This document shows, piece by piece, positions 8,119 through 18,111 of a stretch of DNA of 23,378 bases. Position 1 is the stretch's first letter. Every line of letters begins with the position of its first letter. Source of the stretch: Spongospora subterranea. Lineage: Eukaryota; Endomyxa; Phytomyxea; Plasmodiophorida; Plasmodiophoridae. The translations under genes and the position numbers were made by a program. Below the pieces are notes generated by a model. It was not told where the DNA came from. It did not search any database and worked only from the letters and a program-made list of their open reading frames with translations. The stretch spans positions 8,970-32,347 of the forward strand of contig OUQQ01000173.1 of assembly GCA_900404475.1 (NCBI GenBank), given 5' to 3'.

Positions 8119-10278
8119 ATGGCTGCTGCACGGGGGAGTCGGGATCACCATCAATTAGGCCCATCCAGCATGTCGCATGTGACGATGGGACTGGATCAGG
8201 ACCCCCATGACCTGTCGTCTGCTGTATCGCAACTCCACTTCACAGAGTCTGACGATAGCCCCAAGGCGACTGCTGGAGGATCATCGGACCCCACTGGTCC
8301 AAGTGGTCATGCCCCCATACAGGTGCATGACCCCTGTATTCCCTCTCATAATCAGATCGGTATCGATACTGTTATCCCATTCATAATTTCTGGCAGTGAT
8401 CTGGTGAAATCAGAAACCAAACGTGATCTGGTCGCAGATCAAACCTGCAGAACTTCTTCGGTATCGGTCTCGGATACTGCTCAGGCGGGACCCGACCGCA
8501 AATCTAGTCTAGCTGTAGGCAAGATCAGCAAGCCGTTCTCCTGCCCGGTTATATCGCATACCGCTCAGGCGGAGTCAGCTGGCAGACCTGATCGACTTGG
8601 ACTTGAGTCCATCACACATGCGCCGTTGAACATGAGAATATATCCTTATACGCCGTTTAGTATCGAGGAATTCGAGATGCAATCTGGAAAGAAGGCATCA
8701 TTGGGCAAAGGAGCTATGGGTAATGTGCGACTAGTTCGATGGAAGCGGTATCCCGATAGGCCATATAGAGCTTTAAAGAGGATCTCCAAGTTTCAGATGT
8801 GGAAGGACGATAATCCTGTACTACATTCAAAACTTTCATGCAACTCTCTGTATTAATTGATTCCTCGCTTCTCAGGTTATGTTATTTGAGCAATTATGGG
8901 ATGAGATTGAGTCTCTAATGAGTTTGAACCACGAAAATATCGTCGGATTAGATGGGTATTTCGAGGACTATCAATATGTTTACCTGATTATGGAATATGC
9001 ACCCAATGGAGATTTAAACCAGATGCTGGGTGATCATAAGCAATTATCTGAAATGGAAGCATCCAGACATATCAGATCATTGATTAGAGCTTTGTTATAT
9101 TGTCATCAGCACAATTACTTGCACAGAGATATCAAACCCGAAAACCTCCTACTTTCCTCTAAGGGGGATCTGTTATTGGCGGACTTTGGGTAGGACACGT
9201 GTTGGTAGTCCATAGGCAACTGATCAATTTTCCAGATGTGTTGCCACTCGGTATTCAACCCGAAAGAGTGTTTGTGGTACCAGACATTATCACGCTGTGG
9301 AAGTGACCAATAATGAGGAATACGATGAGGCATGTGATGCCTGGAGTGTTGGGGTAGTCACTTATGAGCTTCTCTACGGAAAATCACCATTTGAATCTGA
9401 TGACGACGTGGACGATGACGATGAAGAGGAAAGTGATGAAGAAGAAGACGACCAAGAGGAAAGTGATGAAGAAGAAGTCGGCCAAGAGGAAAGTGATGAA
9501 GACGGTGAAGGCCAAGAGGAAAGTGATGAAGAGCAGGAAGATAGCGATGTTGAAGACCATGATGAGGATGAAATAGAAGATGACGATTGTACAACAGTGA
9601 GTGATGAGGATAGGGATCATCTTATCAGAGCGGATCATGAGGATTCATCGGATGAGTATCAAGTACTACTTGTTACATGTGTTATGAAAAATGATGCTGT
9701 GCTAATCTGCTCAAATCAGGATGCTCACGAGACGGAGCAGTCGATGGCCGCTCCTAAAGGAGTTCATACAAGGTTTCGTGATGTTCAGGTAACTACATCA
9801 TCTACTATTGGAATGGGCTCCTTTAATGGGAAATGTAATCTTTAGGATGCAAATCAATATGACGATGAAAGGACCGAGGTACAAGAAGATGAACCTTCAA
9901 CACATGAAGACCAAGACGAAAGTGGTGGCGACGATAATAGCGATGAAAATGGCGAAGGTGAGGGTAGATAACGCCAATGGTGTTGCAGTGGTCGGTTGTG
10001 ACCTTTTGCCTTGAATAGATACAGAGGACGATGATGAATCGAATGCTAGCTCAGAAGATTCGCAAGCCATTCAAGCAATATACTCTCGCATTCAGAACTT
10101 AGATTATAGTTTTCCAGGATTCTTCAGTGATAATGCCAAGGATTTCATAAAGAGGGTAAGGTTGAACGTCTGCTGCTATATCTAGCTCATTGTTATTCGT
10201 CGGCAGCTATTAGACAAGGACAGGTCCTCCAGAATGTCATTAGCTGATGCGCTAAATCATCCGTTCATTTGTAATTAG
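8119..10278 (+). CDS. Serine/threonine protein kinase (Aurora/PLK/AGC-like) with a 185-residue acidic insertion in the C-lobe
   Basis: Six exons (8119-8817, 8876-9189, 9236-9788, 9846-9963, 10019-10155, 10207-10278), with introns of 46-58 nt, give 630 residues. Residues 1-180 are low-complexity and probably disordered, with two related TAQA-containing segments. The kinase domain has a glycine loop GKGAMGNV (196-203), catalytic Lys-220 in RALKRI, HRDIKPENLLL (from 316), DFG (336-338), an activation loop with RKSVCGTRHYH, and the alpha-F segment DAWSVGVVTYELLYGKSPFE. The usual APE is AVE. After Glu-391 about 185 mostly acidic residues intervene; the C-lobe then resumes with SFPGFFSDNAKDFIKRLLDK and ends with RMSLADALNHPFI. 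All catalytic residues are present, so activity is expected. The activation loop and C-lobe resemble Aurora and PLK kinases most, but the subfamily is uncertain. Confidence 0.85.
9426..9545 (+). repeat. In-frame 30-bp tandem repeat coding for acidic EESDE units
   Basis: Four units begin at 9426, 9456, 9486 and 9516, each opening with GAGGAAAGTGATGAAGA or a one-base variant. The exact 30-bp period keeps frame and encodes repeated 10-residue blocks starting EESDE within the acidic kinase insertion. Ser followed by Asp/Glu matches casein kinase 2 consensus sites. Such a repeat can expand or contract by slippage without breaking the gene. Confidence 0.9.
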
Positions 10279-10446
10279 ACCAAGTTACGAAACCATATAA
10301 ATACTGTCCATAATTTATCTAATTGTTGGCGCATTGATGTAGTGATCTCCGTAATTCCTTTGTAGTTTGACCCGCCTTCGCAATAGGAGTCGCGTGCCAT
10401 TTTTACCTGACACATAAGATCAGGAGTTTTCAACCATTCAGCAAAA

Positions 10447-10782
10447 ATGACCACAGCATCTAACTTTTTCGTGCATATCCGTCTAGATTCTGATGACAAC
10501 CGCCTAGTACGGCTCGAAAGCTCTCGCGATTACGATAGTATTGTTGATTTTGTGATGCGTCATCGACCTGATACATATCATCTTCGGTCTAAAGTAAATA
10601 TCCTAGTCCTCATGATCGTTAATCTGGCATTGATGTTGATCATCCAATAGGTGTATTTTGTTTGCGATCAGACTGGGGGCAGTAGTTGTACGATCAGGTC
10701 GCCATTGGATCTTCATCACGCGATTCATCACGACAAATCCTACGAAGATCATCGTTTGGTTCTACAGCCTCAATATGCTTAA
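10447..10782 (+). CDS. Small single-domain PB1-like protein
   Basis: Two exons (10447-10593 and 10651-10782) around a 57-nt intron give 92 residues. The order of elements matches the PB1 ubiquitin-like fold: two N-terminal strands (FFVHIRLDSDDNRLVRL), a helix (DYDSIVDFVMRH), a strand pair (KVYFVCDQTGG, SCTIRSPLDLHHAI) and a last strand (HRLVLQPQYA). PB1 domains form heterodimers or oligomers in signalling scaffolds, through a basic face (conserved Lys on strand 1) and an acidic OPCA motif. Here the strand-1 lysine position is His/Arg, and the acidic motif is weak (CDQTGGSSCTIRS). The gene lies 168 bp downstream of the kinase in the same orientation, but nothing shows that the two proteins interact. 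The spliced frame is clean; the fold assignment is by pattern only. Confidence 0.6.
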
Positions 10783-11462
10783 CACAACACTTCAAAAACG
10801 ATAAATAACACTATAAATCTACGTTTTTTTGTTATCAATTGCTCTTGAAAATCGTTTTTAATAACACTTTGATCATGGTTTTCAAAGATCGCCTCTGTTG
10901 CACTCTGAGGCTGGGTCCGGTATGATCCAACTTATGCCCAACGAATGTACGAACGTGATTGCGATTCGTATCACAGTTTGAGATAAACTGAAGGAAAATG
11001 TGTGCCTAAAGAGTCAATACGGGGCAATCTGTCAATGTTTTAACAGATCCAGTGCAATTCCAGGGCCGGAACATTGTCTCTGGATTTCTTTTAGATTAAT
11101 TGAAGTAACGCTACCCTCATTGAATTATCGAAGCCGTTCCTGAAAATCGAATGAGTTCATCTGGACTTTGATGTGTGAGAAGGAATTCATCAGGTCGTCG
11201 ATAAAAATTCCAATGCAGTGAATATCGACAACCATACAACTAAGATTTACGCCATGGCATCAGTCATGATGGATTTCAAAACTCAGCGCCGAGTAGTGGG
11301 GTTTGTTCAGGAGCTGAAAACAAACCGTTGTAGGTCAATTGCATTATTTGTCCATAAAGTGATAACCGTTCTCGAACTTAAATAGACCTTCCTCAGTTGC
11401 GAGTTGTGTGTTAAAATTGGGTTCGTTCAAGCAAGTTCATCGGTCATCTGGCCTAATATTCA
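10783..11462. other. Intergenic stretch without a recognisable gene
   Basis: No long frame and no family match on either strand. It is AT-rich at its left end and contains a 9-bp inverted repeat, AAAAACGAT at 10794-10802 and ATCGTTTTT at 10851-10859, just after the PB1-like gene. This may be a 3'-end structure or a short transposon remnant. Confidence 0.4.
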
Positions 11463-11860
11463 TCATCTCCGACTCCCAAGAGGCTTGGTAGGATAATCTA
11501 TCTCTTTTGCGCGATCCTCGTGTGGAGAACGTTGCGCCTCACGAGTCGCAATACTAATGCTGAGCTGATTCGATTTTGAAAATCGACGAACCCACTGATC
11601 TTTCGCTTGGTCACTTAGGCGACGAAGTGTGGGGCCATTTGGCATGCTTTGTCCATCCTGACCGAGATGGCCATAGCGCATTCCCGATGTTCGAAGATCA
11701 ACATTAACAGATCCTCTTCCACTTCGGTAAGAACTGAGGTTCTCCCGGAGCAAGCAAATTTGGCTTTGGCCGAAGCCTTCTTGATCTGGTTTGCAATTTG
11801 CTGCCAACAGCGAATCTGCGACGGCTGAAGTTGCAGATCACGCGCAATCGATTTTTAGGA
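11463..11860 (-). mobile_element. Degenerate pogo/Tigger-type (CENP-B-like) transposase fragment
   Basis: Two minus-strand frames, disrupted relative to each other, carry parts of the N-terminal DNA-binding region of pogo-superfamily transposases. One frame reads QPSQIRCWQQIANQIKKA, then VEEDLLMLIFEHRECAMAIS, which is the CENP-B-type helix-turn-helix pattern of 'EE..L...I...RE.G...S'. The other frame then gives QAKDQWVRRFSKSNQLSI followed by TREAQRSP, the usual 'W..RF......SIR..T...Q' segment. I do not see the catalytic DDE domain downstream (11462 and lower), nor clear terminal inverted repeats. This is therefore a truncated, inactive copy. The assignment rests on familiar motif order, not on an alignment. 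Confidence 0.6.
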
Positions 11861-12940
11861 TTCATCAGGTCTCGACTTCCGTAAAAAATTTTGAGTTTAA
11901 AAGCGTTTGCGTACATTGGAGTGGCATTTTCACAAGGAGTACCTAAATTTTCGAAATCGGGGATATCGTTCCAGTGGTGTACAATCTGTCTAGAAACCTC
12001 CAGCACAAATCGGTGGAAATTGGCAGATTTGCCGCCCCAGCCAAACTCCCCACCTGAAAATGTCATGGTCGAGCATTTGCATTTATCTGCCAGTTCCCGG
12101 TCCGTACATTTTATGTACGTATTTTTGTAGAGAAAAGTTCGAAACCCTTGGAACTAATTGCCTCAAAAACGTCTCGTCGTTTGTTAGTTGAAAAAACAAC
12201 TACAAGCTGACTGAAACAAAGTTGACAAGCAACACTACTTTAATTACGCCTGTCAGGATCGAGCGTGGATGGACGAATCAGTCATGCTGAATTGGGTATC
12301 AACGGTCCTGCAGCCGATCATTGAGTCTCGACCTGCCGGTATTCGACCGATTTCGCTGCTCGATTCGTACCGGTGCCATTTCATGGCCAGTAGTCAATCG
12401 CATCAGTGATTTTGGCGTTCACGTCGAGCACAGCCCAGGCGGATGTACTGGCCTTGTACAACCATAGATGTAGGAATAGAGAAGCCCATGAACAATCGTG
12501 TACGAGATCGCTGGCAGGAATGGATGATGAGTCAAGACAATAATGCAGCGTCCTTCGAACCTCCCTCCAGAGAACTCCTGGCTAGTTGTGGAATCCCTGC
12601 AACTTCTTGAAAAACAGATCGTGTGCAACAGTTGGCTTCGTACCGGGGGTGCCGTACTGATGTTGTCTCTTTGACTGGATAACGACAGCAGAGACGGGGA
12701 CGCACCAGAAAATTCCGTCCATGAAATTATTGCGACCCAAAATCGAGTTGCGCAAAAATGAGTCCCACAGGCCACAGATACACCGAACGTCCCTAAGTGT
12801 CAGTGACCATGTAACGCCCTCAAGCGCCACACTGCCCGGACATCTGCTCCCATATTGTGCCTTTCTCAATAAATTCATTCGTTTATTGTTTTACACTCCC
12901 AACCGTGATTAGGTTTTAGATTAATAATCCCAAGTCCCCG
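11861..12940. other. Repeat-derived or intergenic DNA, no gene assigned
   Basis: Minus-strand frames at 12066-11704, 12775-12419 and 12878-12582 are open but cysteine/serine-rich, overlap one another and resemble nothing I know. A perfect fold-back TAGTTG-AAAAAA-CAACTA lies at 12185-12202. The left part may be the 5' end of the pogo-like element. Confidence 0.3.
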
Positions 12941-13165
12941 TATACTTTTTTCCTGCCTCGCTCACCCTCTCTCCCTCTATCTTTTCACTTATTTTTGTCT
13001 CTAATCATTGCTCAATCTCTCTCTCTCTCTCGCTCATTCTCCCTCCTATCTATCTCTATATACTTTCCCAGCCGAGTTCACTCTTTCTATCTCGCTTATT
13101 TTTCTCTTATATTCATCGCTAAATCTCTTTCTATCTCTCGCTCATCTGTCCCCCAATTCTCTCTT
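12941..13165 (+). repeat. Pyrimidine-rich (CT) tract
   Basis: The plus strand is strongly enriched for C and T, with a CT microsatellite near 13016-13031 and two loosely similar CT/TATCTC-rich halves. It lies directly upstream of the copia gag start. A long polypyrimidine stretch could be part of the element leader or an unstable microsatellite; the short frames through it are not convincing genes. Confidence 0.7.
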
Positions 13166-13201
13166 TACCACACGGCTTAACCAGTCTCGAATCTTGCTCG
13201 A

Positions 13202-14137
13202 ATGTCAGCCACATCAATTCAGATGGCTAAGCTGTGTGGTTCAGATGGCTTTCCAGTCTGGAAAGGACGAGTTATGGCGCTGTTACAAGACAAAGAATAT
13301 GACCTATGTCGTAATGACTACGTTCGATCCCCTCGAACCGCAACCGGACTTAAGCTCCACAATACGTGCTGACATGAAAGCACGGGGCGTGATTGAAGCA
13401 AATGTATCGGATAACATCCTCCCATTATTGACCGCAGAACCTTCCTCTCACCGTTGCTGGACGAAGTTGCATGAGCTTTATCAGCGAAAATCTCTATCAT
13501 CCGTCGTTCATCGCTAACGCAACCTACTAGCCTGTCGTCAAGAGGGACGGTCAAGGCTCCAATATATCAGCTTGATCAAAACCCGGCGTCGTGACCTCCA
13601 GAGTGTGGGCTCAATCTCCGATCAACTGGTCACCGCTCTCATGATCTGCAATCTTGATGCACGTTGTAGTGGTGTGGCGACAGCGCTCGATGCGATTGAC
13701 TTTGAGCAGCTCTCTTTATCCAACACGACGTCCATGCTTCTGAGCGAAGAGGCTGGTCTGGATCAAGACCCTGCCTGTCACCATTTGAACCAGCGACGAA
13801 GGTGCAGGACACATCTTCACCTTCATCACAGTGATGAGCAGTGTTTTGTGCAACTCCCAGGTTCACGTCCAACAAACCACTCATCCCAGTAAAATAAACA
13901 GGATACGGGAACGATCTTGTCGACGTCAAATCCGGCTACCAAGGCCCTACAGTGCAATTGGGTGACGACTTAACCATTCCGTCGACAGGGTTTGGCGGTT
14001 GTGCCTTGAAGGTCAATAACCGACCAAATCATGTATCAGCCGCTCCTGGTCTCGGGAAACATTTGTTCTCGCCCGGTCAGCCTGCCACCTCTGGATTGAA
14101 GTGTCTCATCGGCGGGATTATATCTGACGATTTTTAA
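13202..14137 (+). mobile_element. Degenerate Ty1/copia retrotransposon, gag and start of pol
   Basis: From ATG 13202 a copia gag opening is readable (KLCGSDGFPVWKGRVMALLQ, the family 'L.G.NFP.WK..M...L' pattern). After a frameshift near 13320 the next frame gives DNILPLLTAEPSSHRCWTKL and LHELYQRKSL. A third piece (ISLIKTRRRDLQSVGSISDQ and LSEEAG) is the helical UBN2-type gag core. Near 13950-14100 a segment (QLGDDLTIPSTGFGG, then HVSAAPGLGKHLFS) matches the region just after the copia protease ('lGdgs.i.v.G.G...l..vlyvPgl..nLlS'). Several stops and frameshifts interrupt it, and integrase, reverse transcriptase and LTRs are not recognised. It is a dead, truncated copy. Confidence 0.65.
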
Positions 14138-16400
14138 CGATTACGAAGTGTCACCACCCGATGATAAAGTGCTTGTTCACACAAGGATCAAGGTAACCTG
14201 TATCGTTCAGCGACCATAAAACTCCAATTGGTTCACGAGTTATGATGAAGATTTTTGAGCGCATCCCCAAGGTTGTATTCTTCATTTTGTATTTGTCAGA
14301 AAACTTCAAAACATTCTGCTTCCGAGACGACGTAGCTTTTGGCGCCGACTCATCGCTTCGAAATGCATATTTGCCCAGTTGCAACACAGCTCTACGAACC
14401 ACCAAAGCTAATGGAAGTTGATGGCCGTCTTCCCAAGAGCAATCCCAAGTCCCTACCCGCGTCCCGCCGTCATTTTCGTAACTTGTCGACCCGTTGCCAA
14501 CAATTGCAGATAAGAGATAAATAAACCACTTATCTCATGCAACAACTGATAATATTACTTTGCGGTGCCAGTCTCGCTCAGAAGCCATATTGACGCATCG
14601 CATCCTTTAGCGAGTTGACTTTTTACTTCAATTCCTCCATGATTTTTTTGGAGCATTTATTGAGAGCGTCCAATAAGGTGCGGCCTTTAAACACGGTGAG
14701 TTAGACATTGTCATTGTGGTATTTCAATAAATGGTCGAAAGTCCTCTTGAATAAAGTTCTCGTGTGCATGATCATTTATGTCCATGCATTATCAAATCTC
14801 ATGTTTTATGGCTGTTTAGCCAAGCATCGTATTCCTATCTCTGAATTGACATTTCGGATTTGAGCGAATTTATTGCTTTGTGATAGCCAGCACTCAAAAG
14901 GTGTACTATGTAATTCAATGACCAAACCAATAAAAAAGAACTAAATCTGCGACCGACCTGCTCACCGTACAACAGGTTGCAAATTTCACCTCATGGAAAT
15001 TCGTATCTGTACAACTCCCAAACAAAAACGAATGAACAAGCTTATTCTAGACGAGTACACCTGTTTATTCGATTATATGGGAAAACATTTCAGTGCCAGA
15101 TTCCTGGTTGACCCAGGAGTTTTGTTCAGTGGACGTTGCGTCTCAGCAATGATCGATGTCGCTTGCATCCTACTTTCGGTGTGCCGTTCGACTTGACTTT
15201 TGAGGGATTCAGATGTTCCAGTAATCCAGTATGTGGATTCTGCTATTGCAAATGCAGTGATGCTTTCCTTTTTTCAGACAGAGTTTCCATAAATGATTTT
15301 GCCATCTCAAAAATCGTCTCGTCAGAAATCGATCCAAGAATGGTGGGCGCTGATAGCTCCAATAGTCGATGTGATTCACTGTTTTATGTTGCAAATTTGT
15401 CAAAGACTTTGTCACCAAATGCAACATTTCTGTGGAGGTTTGAAGTCGGAGTGGACGTGATGACGTTATTGGAATGTTCAAATACGGCGATTGATTTCAT
15501 TGATGTATGCCGCATTCAGGACATTTTATGGGTCGCAGGTTCTCACGAGAACTGTTCGCGAGATTGTATCTTCGCCTGAGAAGCTGACGTTGATCGAGCT
15601 GCCAGCAGAGTGTGCATCTGACAGATTTGATCTGTCATGAACAAGCTACTGCTAACGGGTTCCTGTGGCATCTTGTTGCGCAAAGTCTTGCGTCAAGATC
15701 CCGTCAAAATTCTTAGTTGGCATCACCTCAATGTCCTGGAGAAAGACGGCAGAGAGCATGTAAAGCCGTCTAAATTGGATACAATGAGCAAAACATCACA
15801 ACTTCTTCATTCTTCTCCTGAGGTTGTTCAGGCCGGCCAAGAAGTTGGACGAACGCGCTCGAGAAGGTGTCATGCTGGGCTATTCACTCACATCGAAGGG
15901 TTATCGTATTCTCCCTTGTCAGATTTGGGCATTCGTTCGAGGGACACACTTTTCGAAATTGCCTCAGAATTACAAGTTCCTGCAAATATGAAAGACAACA
16001 CACAGCGCGTTGTGTCGAAAATCACAAAATTGGCGGTGTCCCTCGAACGAATGCCCAAATCTGACAAGGATGCTGGTCTGGTCAGTGGTCACCGACAGTC
16101 ACGTGAGGCCATCACATGAACAAAACAAGACGCGGACCATCACAGTCACTCAGTCAACAGTCACTGGGCACCACGCACTTCCGTCGCGCTTTTATGACAC
16201 GTCGGACTTGGGCAGTTAAATCCTGGCATTGCTCGGTTGTCGTCTTGGTGCTGATGTCCTGTCGCATGAAATGATATTTTTCCTCAGTTTCATGCCCTTG
16301 TTTCTCCACACGTGATTTGCGAATATTGCACAAAGGTCCCCATCATCGGAATTCCACTGGATAGTCATTGTCCAAATGCCCCGACGTTCTCATCCGCCGG
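14138..16400. other. Repeat-rich stretch with unassigned ORFs
   Basis: No gene can be assigned. A minus-strand frame around 15400-15210 reads SISDETIFEMAKSFMETLSE and, further on, NPSKVKSNGTPKVG, reminiscent of the tail of transposase-type proteins ending in 'NP..V..KGRP'; this is suggestive only. On the plus strand a 160-residue frame (15637-16119) has normal composition and two plausible helices (TLFEIASELQVPANMKDN, VVSKITKLAVSLERM) but no recognised domain. Surrounding frames carry many stops. Confidence 0.3.
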
Positions 16401-16770
16401 TATAAGTTTGCCGACATCCTGCGGACTGACCAATCGGCCAACGACGTGGTCCGCCTGATTTAAAAAATCGCCGATAATAACTCGGCAACCACGCCGCCAT
16501 CGAAGAATCATTAGGGACCGGCAAGACACAATTAGCTTTTATAGTCATGAATTTGTTGATGGCAACTGACCGATTTTTTTTCATCTGAGATCGTCGAAGT
16601 TCGGTGAAGCAACTCCAACGATATATCGGTCCTATCAGTTGCCGTCTGAGTTTTTTCAAACTTGTGCGGCCAAAGACATCGCCGATATCAGCGATGTCTC
16701 ACCCGTGGTCTGCAAACGCAAAAACTACCTCTGGTTGTATAAGTGTGCTTTTGACCGGGCTGCTCCAGGA
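16401..16770 (+). pseudogene. Decayed Crinkler-type P-loop NTPase fragment, left arm of an inverted duplication
   Basis: Reading through frameshifts gives ADILRTDQSAND, a degraded Walker A (GTGKTQLAF in the frame near 16520), then AAKDIADISDVSPVVCKRKN and LWLYKCAFDRAAPG. The order (helix before Walker A, 'EGSSGTGKTQ' P-loop, then this downstream segment) resembles the NTPase-like C-terminal regions of Crinkler (CRN) family proteins found in oomycetes, chytrids and other microbes. Several stops (for example after DVVRLI) make this copy non-functional. Its mirror image lies at 16905-17290. The family name is my pattern judgement. Confidence 0.5.
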
Positions 16771-17290
16771 TAATGTTTCGCCAGTCGAATCGGTTAAAAA
16801 ATCTTCCCAAACAGTTCAAAATGTAATTCTGAACCGCGGGAAATTTTCAACATCGATTGACGCTCCTCATATATATTGCTAACATTTCCTGATCGACGTT
16901 AGAGGTGCAACAGCCCGGTCAAAAGCAAACTGATGAACCCGATGGCGTATCATGTTTGCGTTTGCAGAGACACGGGTGAGGCATCGCTGACGTCGGCGAT
17001 GTCTTTGGCCGATCAAGCTTGAAAAACTTAAGATTCAACTGAAAATACCGATATATCGACTGGGTTGCGTCAACAAACGTCGACGATTTCAGTTCAGCAA
17101 ATTCATGACACGATAAAAGCCAATTTGTGTCTTGCCGGTCCCAGACGATCCTTCGATGAAATTGAACGGGGTGGTTGCAGAATATCTATCGTCCGTTTAT
17201 GAAATCAGGCGAGCAGCTTCATTGACTGATTGGTCAGTCCGAAAGATGTCGGCGATCTTTGTGTAATGATTAGCACTGATGTGTGCGTCA
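16401..17290. repeat. Imperfect long inverted repeat of about 365-bp arms
   Basis: Left arm about 16405-16768 and right arm about 16907-17275 are reverse complements with clear but imperfect identity, separated by roughly 140 bp. Best conserved blocks are CGGACTGACCAATC, GGGACCGGCAAGACACAA, GGCCAAAGACATCGCCGA and GCTTTTGACCGGGCTG. The arms are two divergent copies of the same NTPase-like fragment placed so that their readings converge. Confidence 0.85.
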
Positions 17291-17397
17291 TCAGTATAAA
17301 CAAGAAGCGACCCAGTGATGGTCGTTTCTGGGACCCATAGCGTCAGATTAGAGAGGTGACCGACAAAAATGCGATTGAAAAAATGTTCATTAGCCAA
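16905..17397 (-). pseudogene. Decayed Crinkler-type P-loop NTPase fragment, right arm of an inverted duplication
   Basis: The minus strand from 17397 has an open piece of 66 residues ending in KIADIFRTDQSVNEAARLIS and a stop. In the same frame PFNFIEGSSGTGKTQIGF follows, an intact Walker A (GSSGTGKT). Further on the AKDIADVSDASPV segment of the left arm recurs, with stops and a frameshift. The N-terminal part has a possible strand pair (LTLWVPETTITGSLLVYTDD) with no match I can name. The copy is less decayed than the left arm around the P-loop but still interrupted. No complete effector-like reading frame is present. Confidence 0.5.
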
Positions 17398-18111
17398 AAA
17401 AAAAATGAAAAGGTTCAGTGAGACACATGGGAATAAAAACAGATTTTATCCATCGAACTGATACACGCGGTTACACTCAAAGCAAGAATAGCATCGGTTT
17501 TCATCAAGCATGGGTATCAACGTATCGCAACCGAAGATGACATCCCAAGCACATATTGGGAAGTCTGTACGACCAGATGAGAATCCTTGCACATTTGGGG
17601 AATACACAATTCCGAGGAATTCGAGAGTTCAGCTGGGCGTACGTCGACGCCTTTACAGAGCCCAATGGGAGCTTTTCCCGCTAGCTTGTTGATGATTTCA
17701 ATTTGTGTATAGCAATGAGCATTGATGATGTGGCTGTTGTAATTTATTCTCATTGGTGCAATTCTGCCCCATTAGCATTTGCACCTCATTGCGAAGTGTA
17801 GCCCTTTGACAGAGTTAGGAAACCGGGCGAAGAATAGGATTTTGATCGATAACGGGCAAAGGAAAAAGGAAAGGGCAACGAAAAATGGGTTCTTTACACT
17901 TTTTCTCATCAACTCCTTCATTTCCCGAAACCTTAAGAACATCACTGGTCATCACGCTGACCTCAACAACAATAGCTCTCGTTCCACTTTGCATTTCAAC
18001 TGATTATGTTTTGTAATTCGGGCAAGCAACGACTTCACTTGCCATGATCATGTAAAATCATGCTCAATCCTATCGTGAGCTAACTAACCAATTCGAAGCA
18101 ATTTATATGTA
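17398..18111. other. Intergenic stretch without a recognisable gene
   Basis: Short frames on both strands (plus 17779-18003, minus 17753-17517) have no recognisable motif and do not extend by splicing that I can see. The stretch separates the decayed NTPase-like pair from the 3' end of the TMD0-PX gene. Confidence 0.4.

Noticed and set aside
9358..9638. Minus-strand His/Leu/Phe-rich frames and a Lys-rich plus frame
   Set aside because: Out-of-frame or antisense readings of the 30-bp acidic repeat in the kinase.
10275..10499. Minus-strand 74-residue frame
   Set aside because: Overlaps the kinase stop and the first exon of the PB1-like gene, uses a non-ATG-like context and has no motif.
12419..12878. 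Two overlapping minus-strand Cys/Ser-rich frames
   Set aside because: No family resemblance, no splicing continuity, overlapping each other; treated as repeat-derived DNA.
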